Source: Bacteroidaceae bacterium (GTDB lineage Bacteria; Bacteroidota; Bacteroidia; Bacteroidales; Bacteroidaceae). Taken from it: DNA of 64,000 bases. Numbering within the stretch: the stretch's first letter is position 1; every line of letters begins with the position of its first letter. Shown here in pieces: positions 52,118 through 60,778 of the stretch. A program made the position numbers and the translations under genes. The DNA is taken from positions 124,001 to 188,000 of the forward strand of contig JAKSJD010000004.1 of the NCBI GenBank assembly GCA_024398435.1, written 5' to 3'. The notes beneath the pieces were generated by a model that did no database searches, was not told where the DNA came from, and saw only the letters and a program-made list of their open reading frames with translations.

Positions 52118-52867
52118 TTATTTTTTCTTATGCTTTTGCTGCTTGATATATTCCTCAATCATCGCAGGCACTGAACGAAGTTCGGCTGTAGGTTGCATAT
52201 CGACTCTGAGTCCGGCATTCTCTGCCTCTTCGATTGTCTTTGGTCCGATGCAGACGATTGCAATCTTGTCTTGCTTGAAGTCGGGGAAGTTTTTCTTGAG
52301 TGAATGAATACCTTCAGGGCTGAAGAACACGAGCATATCATAGTCGAAAGGTTCGCCTGGCTGGAAGTCGTTGCTGACTGTGTAGTACATTACGGCTTCT
52401 GAGTGAGTCAGTTTGGCTGCATCGAGTTTGTTCTTCAGTTCGTCGGTATGAACTGATGACTGTGGCACGAAATATTTCTCAGTCTTGTGCTTCACCATGA
52501 TTGGGATAAGGTCGTCCATCTTTCCAGAAACTGGGAAGAATACCTTACGCTTTCTATATTGCACATACTTCTGAATATAGAGTGCGATCATCTCTGATTT
52601 GCAGAAGTATTTCATCGTTTCAGGGATAGTCACTCTCAATTCCTTACACAAATTGAAGAAATGGTCGATGCCATGGCGAGAAGAGAATACGATGGCCGTA
52701 TGGTCGAGAATCGATACCTTCTGTGCTCTGAAATCACGAGCAGACATTGGGTCGACCTTGATGAAAGGGCGGAACACGATTTCAACGCCATACTTGGCGG
52801 CAATATCAAAATATGGAGACTTTTCAGTTTGAGGTTTTGGTTGAGAAACGAGAATTTTCTGTGCCAT
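52118..52867 (-). CDS. hemD: Uroporphyrinogen-III synthase-like protein
   Basis: This 249-residue HemD-type fold has two Rossmann-like domains, containing KILVSQPKPQTEKSPYFDIA, LDHTAIVFSSRHGIDHFFNL, KYFVPQSSVHTDELKNKLDA and FDYDMLVFFSPEGIHSLKKN, and ending IAVCIGPKTIEEAENAGLRV. The enzyme closes hydroxymethylbilane to uroporphyrinogen III. In Bacteroidales such genes stand in this rnpA-hemD-DUF4271-metK cluster rather than with other heme genes. The actual activity needs test, because many Bacteroidales are incomplete for heme synthesis. It lies 14 bp after the DUF4271 gene. Confidence 0.83.
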   Translation of the reverse strand: MAQKILVSQPKPQTEKSPYFDIAAKYGVEIVFRPFIKVDPMSARDFRAQKVSILDHTAIVFSSRHGIDHFFNLCKELRVTIPETMKYFCKSEMIALYIQKYVQYRKRKVFFPVSGKMDDLIPIMVKHKTEKYFVPQSSVHTDELKNKLDAAKLTHSEAVMYYTVSNDFQPGEPFDYDMLVFFSPEGIHSLKKNFPDFKQDKIAIVCIGPKTIEEAENAGLRVDMQPTAELRSVPAMIEEYIKQQKHKKK

Positions 52868-52881
52868 TTTGTGTGTCTTGA

Positions 52882-53592
52882 TTATGCTACTGATTCAATG
52901 TTCATTTTTTGTAGAATATGCCATACTATTAATGTCGGCATGATTTCGACGCTGCAAAAGTACAAAAAAAACAGCAAACCGCCATATCTTTTTGGTCGAA
53001 AGTTGACATATAGTTTGCATAATAGTAGTATTTTCTGCAAAATGAGTATACCCAGAAGACAAAGTTGCATGTTAATCCATTCGGCTCTGACAAACACTTG
53101 CATGAGGGCTAGGGGGAAGAGAAGGATGGATGTGATGGCTATTGAAAAGAAGAAGGCAGACAGCCAGGTTTTGTTCTTTTCCTCTGTGAAGAATGTCCAA
53201 TTGATGAAGCCATACATCATTCCCTTGAACACTACCATCAGCACGATATAAAGCACGAAGAGCAAGAGGGTGCCATAGTGGGGTTCGGAACAATTGATGC
53301 CGAGATTGCTTTGGTAGAGATTCAATCCGAGGGAGAAGCAGCCAATGAGAATGAGGAGGACGATATCGACGAATTCCTGATTGCTTGTGCTGACTTCATC
53401 GGATGAATAAATCTGGCGCGAAGAGAAATATGTATTGAGTTTGTAGAGCAGAATAGTGCGGCTTCTGTACACTACGAAGGTGAACAGCAGGAACAGCATG
53501 ACCATAAGCACAACGATGATGTCGTCGTTGCCCATGTTGTATGGACGAGCCATACTTTCCATTCCTTCCCTAATCTGCTCTAACATATTCAA
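52882..53592 (-). CDS. DUF4271 family integral membrane protein
   Basis: This 236-residue protein has a short N-terminal part and six or so TM helices: IIVVLMVMLFLLFTFVVYRS at about 24-43, FVDIVLLILIGCFSLGLNLY at about 73-92, then TLLLFVLYIVLMVVFKGMMY, FFFSIAITSILLFPLALMQV and LLGILILQKILLLCKLYVNF. The arrangement and the neighbour hemD are typical of DUF4271, a Bacteroidota-only family of unknown role. It follows metK by 12 bp. Its conservation next to hemD suggests a link to tetrapyrrole or membrane biology, not shown here. Confidence 0.85.
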   Translation of the reverse strand: MNMLEQIREGMESMARPYNMGNDDIIVVLMVMLFLLFTFVVYRSRTILLYKLNTYFSSRQIYSSDEVSTSNQEFVDIVLLILIGCFSLGLNLYQSNLGINCSEPHYGTLLLFVLYIVLMVVFKGMMYGFINWTFFTEEKNKTWLSAFFFSIAITSILLFPLALMQVFVRAEWINMQLCLLGILILQKILLLCKLYVNFRPKRYGGLLFFLYFCSVEIMPTLIVWHILQKMNIESVA

Positions 53593-53604
53593 TTTTGTTG
53601 ACTC

Positions 53605-54876
53605 TTAAAGACTTAACTCCTTCTTGATGAGGTCCACCATATCGAGTTTCTCCCATGTGAAGAGTTCGACTGTAACATCATAAGTGCCGCCCGATTGGTA
53701 AGGGCTGTAGAAATGCTTCACGACGGTACGAGGTTGGCGTCCCATGTGGCCATAGGCAGCGGTTTCCTCGTAGATAGGGTTGCGAAGTTTGAGGCGTTGC
53801 TCGATTGCATAAGGGCGAAGGTCGAATGCCTTGTTGTTCTTTATGTAATCAGCAATTTCGCCGTCAGTCATATTTACATGTGAATGGCCATAAGTGTTGA
53901 CGTAGATGCTTACAGGTTCGGCCACTCCGATTGCGTAGCTCAACTGAACAAGCATTTCGTCGGCCACTCCGGCTGCTACCATATTCTTGGCAATGTGGCG
54001 GGCAGCATAGGCTGCACTGCGGTCGACCTTTGAAGGGTCTTTGCCTGAGAATGCTCCGCCTCCATGGGCTCCTCGGCCTCCATAGGTGTCGACGATTATC
54101 TTTCTGCCTGTAAGGCCTGTATCTCCATGAGGGCCTCCAATCACGAACTTGCCTGTAGGGTTGACCCAATATTTGATGTCGTCGGTGAAGAGTGCCTTCA
54201 CATTCTCGTCTTTCAGTTCGGCCACAACTCGAGGAATGAGGATGTTCTTGACATCTTGCTCAATCTTATCGTGCATGCACTTTTCGTCAGGGTCGAAGTC
54301 GTCGTGCTGAGTGGAAACTACGATTGTGTCGATGCGTACAGGGCGGTCGTTGTCATCGTATTCGATTGTTACCTGACTCTTGCTGTCGGGACGAAGATAA
54401 GTCATTACCTTTCCTTCCTTTCGGATGTCGGCAAGAATCTTGAGGATTCTGTGGCTCAAATCGAGTGAAAGAGGCATGTAGCTCTCTGATTCATTGGTTG
54501 CATAGCCAAACATGATGCCTTGGTCGCCGGCTCCCTGTAGTTCGGGATTGCCTCGGTTGACACCTTGATTGATGTCGGGACTTTGCTCGTGAATGGCAGA
54601 AAGAACGCCACAACTCTCGGCTTCGAACTTGTATTCGGCCTTTGTGTAGCCAATGCGGTTGATAACTTTTCGTGCCACTTCCTGAAGGTCGATGTAAGCT
54701 TTTGAACTTACCTCTCCGGCTACAACGACGAGACCTGTGGTCACCATCGTTTCGCATGCTACTTTCGAATCGGGGTCGAAAGCGAGGAAATGGTCGAGAA
54801 CAGCGTCGGAAATCTGGTCAGCCACTTTATCTGGATGACCTTCACTGACTGATTCTGAGGTGAATAAATAACCCAT
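53605..54876 (-). CDS. metK: S-adenosylmethionine synthetase
   Basis: This 423-residue enzyme makes SAM from methionine and [23 protein letters not shown] at about 9-28 binds ATP and Mg, [15 protein letters not shown] lies at about 120-134, and [20 protein letters not shown] at about 280-299 is the phosphate-binding loop. It heads the DUF4271-hemD-rnpA-yidD-TatD operon. Its roughly 180-nt leader contains a structure matching the SAM-II riboswitch, so feedback control by SAM is likely. TAACTTTG on minus at 55061-55068 is a plausible -7 box for the leader. Confidence 0.96.
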   Translation of the reverse strand: MGYLFTSESVSEGHPDKVADQISDAVLDHFLAFDPDSKVACETMVTTGLVVVAGEVSSKAYIDLQEVARKVINRIGYTKAEYKFEAESCGVLSAIHEQSPDINQGVNRGNPELQGAGDQGIMFGYATNESESYMPLSLDLSHRILKILADIRKEGKVMTYLRPDSKSQVTIEYDDNDRPVRIDTIVVSTQHDDFDPDEKCMHDKIEQDVKNILIPRVVAELKDENVKALFTDDIKYWVNPTGKFVIGGPHGDTGLTGRKIIVDTYGGRGAHGGGAFSGKDPSKVDRSAAYAARHIAKNMVAAGVADEMLVQLSYAIGVAEPVSIYVNTYGHSHVNMTDGEIADYIKNNKAFDLRPYAIEQRLKLRNPIYEETAAYGHMGRQPRTVVKHFYSPYQSGGTYDVTVELFTWEKLDMVDLIKKELSL

Positions 54877-54993
54877 ACTAATTTAATTGTTTAAAAAGTT
54901 AATAAAATTAGTGGGAGAAATTGGGATGAGAGCCTCGGCGCGGAACGGCCTTCAAAGAGAAAGGTATCAAAACCGTTGCAGGCCCAAGGCCTT

Positions 54994-55048
54994 GCTAATT
55001 TTAGCATTTTTTAGCGTGGTTGCAAGCAGCCCAAATCTGTCCACATTT
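54994..55048 (-). promoter_or_regulatory. Probable SAM-II riboswitch in the metK leader
   Basis: On minus the stem TGTGG/CCACG encloses GATTTGGGCTGCTTGCAA, followed by CTAAAAAATGCTAAAA. This matches the SAM-II layout: P1, the GAUUU...UUGCA loop and the 3' GCUAAA strand of the pseudoknot. The conserved GCTAA is immediately followed by TTAGC, which can fold back on it as a competing hairpin (GCTAAAATTAGC). The location just downstream of a TAACTTTG promoter element and about 120 nt before metK agrees with feedback control. This was judged by eye and not by a covariance model. Confidence 0.75.
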
Positions 55049-55313
55049 TGTTTTCGGCTGCAAAGTTAGTGAAAAGTTGTGAGATAACGGATGCAATACA
55101 TTGTTTTTTTTATATGTAAGGAGCATTTTGCTTCAAAACTCCCGACTTTGCCCACAGTGAACTTGCAAGTGGGAGCCAAAGGTTGGAAAATTTGGCTTTT
55201 TGTTCGCAAACCTCCGAAAACACGAAAAATAGGGCAAAAAGCAATATTTTTGAACTTGAGAGTATTGCTTTGGTAATCAATGCTTTACGTTACTGTTTTT
55301 GTCCTTCATGTTG

Positions 55314-55394
55314 AGGACGTTTGTCCTCTATAAGGGAGGACATTCGTCCTTTGAGGGAAGGACATTCGTCCTCTGTAGGCGGGACACTCGTCCT
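55314..55394. repeat. Palindromic array with 22-bp period (4 units)
   Basis: AGGACATTCGTCCT-type palindromes start at 55314, 55337, 55359 and 55381, i.e. spaced 23, 22 and 22 bp, with different linkers. It lies 146 bp upstream of the nucleoside transporter gene. The remainder of the 663-bp gap holds the metK leader on minus and A/T-rich DNA; TACCTTTG at 55489-55496 is a likely -7 box for the transporter. Confidence 0.8.
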
Positions 55395-55539
55395 CGCAGG
55401 AAAGGACAAACAAAAGTGCAGAATGTTTTTTTCCGTTGTTTTATAAACAAAACTCACAACTTGTAGCTTCTAATTCGATTTTTTTGCGTACCTTTGCAGT
55501 CGCACATTATTATTATAACGCGTATAAAGACAAAGAAAT

Positions 55540-56820
55540 ATGGAAAATAACAATCAGACAGGCTTGAAAATTCGCCTTATCGTGATGAACTACCTCATCT
55601 TTGCAGTTTGGGGTTCGTATTTGTGTTCACTCGGAGTTTACCTCGGAAATGCCAACATGGGTGCCAACATCGGTTCCTTCTTCGCAATCCAAGGTATCGT
55701 GTCATTGTTTATGCCGGCTCTCATGGGAATCGTGGCCGACAAGTGGATTCCAGCACAGAAGTTGCTCGGTATCTGCCACTTGCTCGCTGCTCTCTTTATG
55801 GCTGGTGCTGCCTATATGGGTATGAAGAACGAGGGTAACCTTCAGTTCGACCAGATTTTCTGGCTCTATGCCTTGAGTGTAGCATTCTTTATGCCTACAA
55901 TCGCTCTCGGCAACTCCGTTTCGTACAATGCTTTGACTCGTGCAGGACTTGACACAGTGAAGGCATTCCCTCCAATCCGCGTGTTCGGTACGGTAGGTTT
56001 CATCATCTCAATGTGGATTGTCGACCTCACAGGTTTCAAGGAAAACTACATGCAACTCTACGTTGCTGCAGCTTGGGGCTTGGTTCTCGGCTTGTATGCA
56101 TTCACATTGCCTGATTGTCCAATCGACCACACAAAGCAGAGCACTTCATTCGTCGATGCGTTCGGACTCCGTGCCTTCGCACTCTTCAAGCAGAAGAAGA
56201 TGGCTTTGTTCTTTATCTTCTCGTTCATGCTCGGTATGTGCCTTCAGGTAACAAACGGTTTCGCAGGCACTTTCCTCGGCGACTTTGGCAATATCAGCGA
56301 GTTTGCAGATACATTTGCAGTGAAGCACAATATCATTCTTTCATCACTCTCACAGGTGAGCGAAACTCTCTGTATTCTCCTCATTCCATTCTTCCTCAAG
56401 CGATTCGGCATTAAGATTGTGATGCTCATCTCTATGCTCGCATGGGTTCTTCGCTTCGGATTCTTCGGAATTGGCGACCCAGGTCAGGGCGTTTGGCTCT
56501 TCATCCTCTCAATGATTGTCTATGGAGTAGCATTCGACTTCTTCAACATTTCCGGTTCGCTCTATGTTGACCAGGAAACCGACGAAGGCATCCGCTCAAG
56601 TGCCCAGGGAGTGTTCATGATGATGACAAACGGTTTGGGAGCAACAATCGGTTCGTTCTGTGCCCAGGCAGTAGTCAACAAGTATGCATATTGCTACGAT
56701 GTAGCCGACCCAATGCGAATGGAAGGTTGGTCAACATGTTGGTACATCTTTGCAGCATTTGCACTCGTTGTAGCAGTCCTCTTCGCTGTATTGTTCAAAT
56801 ATAAGCATGTGAAGGAATAA
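55540..56820 (+). CDS. Nucleoside:proton symporter, MFS (NupG-type)
   Basis: This 426-residue permease has 12 hydrophobic segments and the NupG family look: LIVMNYLIFAVWGSYLCSLG at about 12-31, GSFFAIQGIVSLFMPALMGI then VADKWIPAQKLLGICHLLAA, and VSYNALTRAGLDTVKAFPPI then RVFGTVGFIISMWIVDLTGF in the first half. NISGSLYVDQETDEGIRSSA then QGVFMMMTNGLGATIGSFCA lies in the second half. It imports nucleosides into the cytoplasm. It is 46 bp before hisS and probably co-transcribed. The specificity is inferred from family resemblance. Confidence 0.88.
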   Translation: MENNNQTGLKIRLIVMNYLIFAVWGSYLCSLGVYLGNANMGANIGSFFAIQGIVSLFMPALMGIVADKWIPAQKLLGICHLLAALFMAGAAYMGMKNEGNLQFDQIFWLYALSVAFFMPTIALGNSVSYNALTRAGLDTVKAFPPIRVFGTVGFIISMWIVDLTGFKENYMQLYVAAAWGLVLGLYAFTLPDCPIDHTKQSTSFVDAFGLRAFALFKQKKMALFFIFSFMLGMCLQVTNGFAGTFLGDFGNISEFADTFAVKHNIILSSLSQVSETLCILLIPFFLKRFGIKIVMLISMLAWVLRFGFFGIGDPGQGVWLFILSMIVYGVAFDFFNISGSLYVDQETDEGIRSSAQGVFMMMTNGLGATIGSFCAQAVVNKYAYCYDVADPMRMEGWSTCWYIFAAFALVVAVLFAVLFKYKHVKE

Positions 56821-56866
56821 GAGTAAAGATACTCAAACGAAGATATTATAAAATAACACAAAAAGA

Positions 56867-58231
56867 ATGGCACAGAAACCATCTATTCCAAAAGGAACGC
56901 GCGACTTCTCACCACTCGAGATGGCCAAGCGTAACTACATTTTCAACACAATCCGTGAGGTTTATGCCCTCTACGGATTCCAACAAATTGAAACACCGGC
57001 AATGGAAAACCTCTCAACCCTAATGGGAAAATACGGAGAGGAAGGCGACAAACTATTGTTTAAGATTCAGAATTCAGGCGACTACTTCAAGGAACTTACC
57101 GACGAAGAACTCCTCAGCCGCAATGCAGCCAAGCTCGCAAGCAAATTCTGCGAGAAAGGCCTCAGATACGACCTTACAGTTCCATTCGCACGCTATGTTG
57201 TGCTCCATCGAGAAGAACTCTCACTGCCTTTCAAGCGCTATCAGATTCAACCCGTTTGGAGAGCCGACCGACCACAAAAGGGACGTTACCGCGAATTCTA
57301 TCAGTGTGATGCCGATGTTGTAGGTTCCGACTCATTGCTCAACGAAGTGGAACTCATGCAAATCGTCGATACCGTATTCTCACGTTTTGGAGTAAGAGTT
57401 TGCATCAAGATAAACAACAGAAAAATCCTTACAGGCATTGCCGAACTCATCGGACAAGCCGATAAGATAGTAGATATTACCGTTGCAATCGATAAACTCG
57501 ACAAAATCGGTATTGATGGAGTGAATGCAGAACTTGCTGAAGACGGAATTCCTGCAGAAGCAATCGAACAACTGCAACCAATCATCAACCTTACCGGCTC
57601 TAACAACGAGAAACTCGAGACAATGCGTAAGGTTCTTGCCCAAAGCGAAACAGGACTCAAGGGAATTGAGGAAACAGAATTCATCCTCAACACCCTTGCA
57701 AACCTCAACCTTACAAATCAGGTGGAACTCGACCTCACTCTTGCCCGTGGCCTTAACTACTATACAGGAGCAATCTTCGAAGTGAAGGCACTCGATGTGG
57801 AAATCGGAAGCATCACAGGTGGTGGCCGTTACGACAACCTCACAGGAATCTTCGGAATGCCAGGACTTTCTGGCGTAGGAATCTCATTTGGAGCCGACCG
57901 CATATTCGATGTTCTCAACCAACTCGACCTCTATCCAAGCGAAGCAGTCAACACCACGCAGGTTCTCTTCGTCAACTTTGGAGAAGCAGAAGCACAATAT
58001 TCACTTCCTGTCATTGCATCTCTTCGCAAGGCAGGCATCCGAAGCGAACTCTATCCAGACAGTACGAAGATGAAAAAGCAGATGAGCTATGCCAATGCAA
58101 AGCAGATTCCTTTCGTGGTAATCATCGGAGAAACCGAAATGCAAGAAGGTAAACTTACTGTAAAGAATATGGTAAGTGGCGAACAAACCTCTGCCACAAC
58201 TGATGAACTCATCAAAATGATTGCAGGATAA
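56867..58231 (+). CDS. hisS: Histidyl-tRNA synthetase
   Basis: This 454-residue class II synthetase charges tRNA-His. Motif 1 is near [20 protein letters not shown] at the start. Motif 2 is [20 protein letters not shown] then DADVVG at about 128-155. The histidine loop [18 protein letters not shown] is at about 289-306, and motif 3 [17 protein letters not shown] at about 335-351. The C-terminal anticodon domain begins near [20 protein letters not shown]. It lies 46 bp after the nucleoside transporter gene, and a hairpin terminator follows. Confidence 0.95.
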   Translation: MAQKPSIPKGTRDFSPLEMAKRNYIFNTIREVYALYGFQQIETPAMENLSTLMGKYGEEGDKLLFKIQNSGDYFKELTDEELLSRNAAKLASKFCEKGLRYDLTVPFARYVVLHREELSLPFKRYQIQPVWRADRPQKGRYREFYQCDADVVGSDSLLNEVELMQIVDTVFSRFGVRVCIKINNRKILTGIAELIGQADKIVDITVAIDKLDKIGIDGVNAELAEDGIPAEAIEQLQPIINLTGSNNEKLETMRKVLAQSETGLKGIEETEFILNTLANLNLTNQVELDLTLARGLNYYTGAIFEVKALDVEIGSITGGGRYDNLTGIFGMPGLSGVGISFGADRIFDVLNQLDLYPSEAVNTTQVLFVNFGEAEAQYSLPVIASLRKAGIRSELYPDSTKMKKQMSYANAKQIPFVVIIGETEMQEGKLTVKNMVSGEQTSATTDELIKMIAG

Positions 58232-58256
58232 TAAATTATTCAAAATAACAAACAAT

Positions 58257-58285
58257 AAGGGTCGGCTTCAACCGACCCTTGCTGT
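58257..58285 (+). terminator. Hairpin terminator between hisS and the convergent beta-barrel gene
   Basis: AAGGGTCGG pairs with CCGACCCTT around CTTCAA, and GCTGTTATTTC follows. The T-run is moderate on both strands. It may serve hisS on plus and, less well, the gene at 58338 on minus. Confidence 0.7.
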
Positions 58286-58305
58286 TATTTCAATATAGAA
58301 TGCCA

Positions 58306-58337
58306 ATATCCTAGAATCCCTGGAATTTCTAGATTAA
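58306..58337. repeat. CTAG-type short repeat cluster
   Basis: ATCCTAGAATCCCTGG and AATTTCTAGATTAA repeat the CTAG word family seen at 30986-31035 and adjoin the stop of the beta-barrel gene. Confidence 0.4.
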
Positions 58338-58928
58338 CTAGAACATATAACCAACCGTAGCAGTAAATGTAGTCATTGCATCAGGGGCATACTTGCTAAG
58401 ATAGAACTGATGCTCGTAGCTGACACCCATTGTGAAGAACTTGATACTAATCTGAGTCTTTATTCCAGGGCCCATAGTGATGAAACTACTTGGGTCGATT
58501 CCGCAGTCAAGTTTTCTTACATTCTTTTGGAAAGGACGAAGGTGCATCAATCCTGCTCCGATGTATGGAGAAAACTGTAACCAAACAGTACCGGAACGCA
58601 AAGGGAAACAATAACCACCCTTCAATTTATAATAGCGTCCGCAAATCTTGCCACGAATATTATCGAATGGTTTGCCAACAATATCGGAATCATAAATATA
58701 TGCATACCTACGATAATGCTCAAACGAAGCACCAATATAGATATTATGCAGAGTGGCATCAACAACTCCACCCGAAATCTCATCCGAATTCCAATCGTCT
58801 CCGATAGTGCGGCTAAGCGAAATACCACCAGCAACAGTTACAGGTGCTTCCTTCCCAAAAATAAATTGGGCATTGGCTTGAATGGCAAACGCCATCATCA
58901 TTGTTAGTATTGATAAAAGTTTCTTCAT
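58338..58928 (-). CDS. Small outer-membrane beta-barrel protein
   Basis: This 196-residue exported protein has a signal peptide at 1-20 (ending ANAQ). The mature part is a run of amphipathic strands: APVTVAGGISLSRTIGDDWN, ATLHNIYIGASFEHYRRYAY, GTVWLQFSPYIGAGLMHLRP and FTMGVSYEHQFYLSKY, ending FTATVGYMF with a terminal aromatic, as in outer-membrane porin-like families. It stands alone on minus between hisS and HU. No function is assigned. Confidence 0.7.
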   Translation of the reverse strand: MKKLLSILTMMMAFAIQANAQFIFGKEAPVTVAGGISLSRTIGDDWNSDEISGGVVDATLHNIYIGASFEHYRRYAYIYDSDIVGKPFDNIRGKICGRYYKLKGGYCFPLRSGTVWLQFSPYIGAGLMHLRPFQKNVRKLDCGIDPSSFITMGPGIKTQISIKFFTMGVSYEHQFYLSKYAPDAMTTFTATVGYMF

Positions 58929-59221
58929 AATTTTACTATTATTATAAATTGTCTCTTAAGATATAACAATTTAGTCGGGCTATTTGTGACATCAAAAGGC
59001 AACTTTTTTTGAAAAAATATTATTTCGGCTGCTAAGTTAAACAAAAAATCAATAAAAACACCTCAAAATAATCTTATTTCCTTATTGTTTTAACGACTTT
59101 ATCGATTTTATACATACAAATGCAATGTGTGTTAATCATTTCCGCCTACACATTATATTATATAAATATAGTCAACAAGTCAACGGGTCAATAGGTCAGC
59201 AAGCTGGAATTATTAATACCA

Positions 59222-59262
59222 ACAAAAAAAGCTATGCTTTCGATGTGAAAACATAGCTTTGT
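59222..59262 (-). terminator. Rho-independent terminator of the HU gene
   Basis: On minus AAAGCTATG pairs with CATAGCTTT, extended by an inner TTT/AAA pair, and TTTTTGTT follows. It lies 27 bp past the HU stop. The rest of the 361-bp gap to 58929 carries A/T-rich DNA and a GTCAACAAGTCAACGGGTCA repeat at 59171-59190. Confidence 0.8.
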
Positions 59263-59289
59263 AGCCAAAGTAGCTAAAACTTCAATGCA

Positions 59290-59562
59290 TTACTTAACAG
59301 CCTTGTTGAGTTCAGCACCAGCCTTGAACTTTACGACCTTCTTAGCAGCGATCTTGATAACTTGCTTTGTCTGAGGGTTGATACCCTTGCGAGCAGGCTT
59401 TTCAACTACTGAGAATGTACCGAAACCGATGAGAGAGAACTTACTACCCTGCATCAATTCGCCTGTTACTGACTTAAAAACTGCTTCAACAGCCTTCTTT
59501 GCCTGAACCTTTGAGAGACCAGCCTTTACTGCTACTGCATCTACTAATTCACTTTTGTTCAT
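59290..59562 (-). CDS. hup: HU-family DNA-binding protein
   Basis: This 90-residue histone-like protein bends and compacts DNA. MNKSELVDAVAVKAGLSKVQ at the start, GSKFSLIGFGTFSVVEKPAR at about 42-61 and GINPQTKQVIKIAAKKVVKF at about 64-83 form the HU arm and saddle. The length is exactly typical. It has its own consensus promoter at 59653-59683 and a terminator at 59222-59262, so it is monocistronic. The 90-nt leader contains nothing I recognise. Confidence 0.95.
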   Translation of the reverse strand: MNKSELVDAVAVKAGLSKVQAKKAVEAVFKSVTGELMQGSKFSLIGFGTFSVVEKPARKGINPQTKQVIKIAAKKVVKFKAGAELNKAVK

Positions 59563-59652
59563 AATGAAAATTTTAATTTGTTAAAACTATAATGGTTACT
59601 AAAATAAGAAATTTCTTCCTTGGTAAGCCTATTGTAAGGCAACTTGTCAGTG

Positions 59653-59683
59653 CAAATATATGTGTTATTTTGCAATAAACAAA
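59653..59683 (-). promoter_or_regulatory. Bacteroidota promoter of the HU gene (TTTG-N19-TATATTTG)
   Basis: On minus the -33 TTTG (59680-59683) and -7 TATATTTG (59653-59660) are separated by exactly 19 bp. Transcription would start near 59646. Confidence 0.85.
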
Positions 59684-59866
59684 CAAAAAACATTAAAAAA
59701 ATGCAAAAAACAAGCATATTTTTTATGTTTAGAGGGCTTTTTTATCGTTTTATGGCTATAAAACCTTAATTTTGCACTCGCAATTCAATGCAAACCCGTT
59801 GTTAATCGGGTGACTAACGAATTTAACTACATTTCAGATAAATAAAAAAACGAAAGGATAAAGTAG

Positions 59867-60730
59867 ATGATGACGAAATGCGTAAAATATTTGTTGATTT
59901 TGAATGTTGTGGCGTTCCTTATCGACATGGTTATGCCAGCACTTGGCAATATATGTGCGTTATATTATTTTGATGACCCTTATGGTAGGTTCATGCCTCA
60001 TCAATTGGTGACTTACATGTTCATGCATGGCGATTTCATGCATATTTTCTTCAATATGTTTGCATTGTGGATGTTTGGACGAATCATTGAGCAGTCGCTT
60101 GGAATGAAGCGATTCCTTATATATTATTTCGTATGCGGAATAGGAGCTGCACTTGTTCAGGAAGTGGGTCAGGCGATAGGTCTTATAAGTCCGCTTTCGA
60201 GTACGGTGGGAGCAAGTGGAGCCATCTATGGAATCTTGCTTGCCTTTGGAATGCTCTATCCAAACGAAAAGATGTTCATCATACCAATCCCAGTGCCAAT
60301 CAAGGCAAAGTGGTTTGTTATAGGATATGCAGCCATCGAATTGTTTGAAGGTTTCCATTCTTCAGATGGAGTTGCCCATTTTGCCCATCTCGGTGGAATG
60401 CTCTTCGGTATAATCCTTATTCTTTATTGGAAGGAAAAGGCTAACCGACCTGCAAACTATTTCGACAGGCAAACCAAGCCAAAATGGAAAGTTCGCACAA
60501 ACACAAAACCAAGTACTGGAAAAGTACAAACAGAAAGCTACAATAAGGATGAACGAAGTGGCAGCTACGGTAATGGAAAGTTCAGCCATAGTGCTGACTA
60601 TCAGTATAATGCAGAACAACAAGCTCGTAACGAACAGATTGATAAGATACTTGAGAAAATCCGTGCAAACGGTTATAGTAGTTTAACTGCTGAGGAAAAG
60701 AAAATGTTGTTTGATGCAAGCAACAAATAA
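59867..60730 (+). CDS. Rhomboid family intramembrane serine protease
   Basis: This 287-residue rhomboid protease has about six TM helices in residues 1-190. The catalytic Ser117 is in TVGASGAIYGILLAFG and the catalytic His174 in AHFAHLGGMLFG. The HGDFMHIFFNMFALWMFG block at about 54-71 is the family helix 2. The soluble tail (about 195-287) ends QIDKILEKIRANGYSSLTAE then EKKMLFDASNK, a C-terminal motif common to Bacteroidota rhomboids. Substrates are unknown. TAATTTTG near 59767 is a likely -7 box, and a CCCG/CGGG hairpin lies in the leader at about 59798-59812. The EEP-family gene follows by 48 bp. Confidence 0.92.
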   Translation: MMTKCVKYLLILNVVAFLIDMVMPALGNICALYYFDDPYGRFMPHQLVTYMFMHGDFMHIFFNMFALWMFGRIIEQSLGMKRFLIYYFVCGIGAALVQEVGQAIGLISPLSSTVGASGAIYGILLAFGMLYPNEKMFIIPIPVPIKAKWFVIGYAAIELFEGFHSSDGVAHFAHLGGMLFGIILILYWKEKANRPANYFDRQTKPKWKVRTNTKPSTGKVQTESYNKDERSGSYGNGKFSHSADYQYNAEQQARNEQIDKILEKIRANGYSSLTAEEKKMLFDASNK

Positions 60731-60778
60731 AAGTTATAGAATATAGATTACGGGAAAAATCATTTATAGATTTTAGGA

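Noticed and set aside
55314-55394. CRISPR-like appearance of the palindromic array
   Set aside because: The repeats are 14 bp with linkers of 8-9 bp, far too short for spacers, and there are no cas genes.
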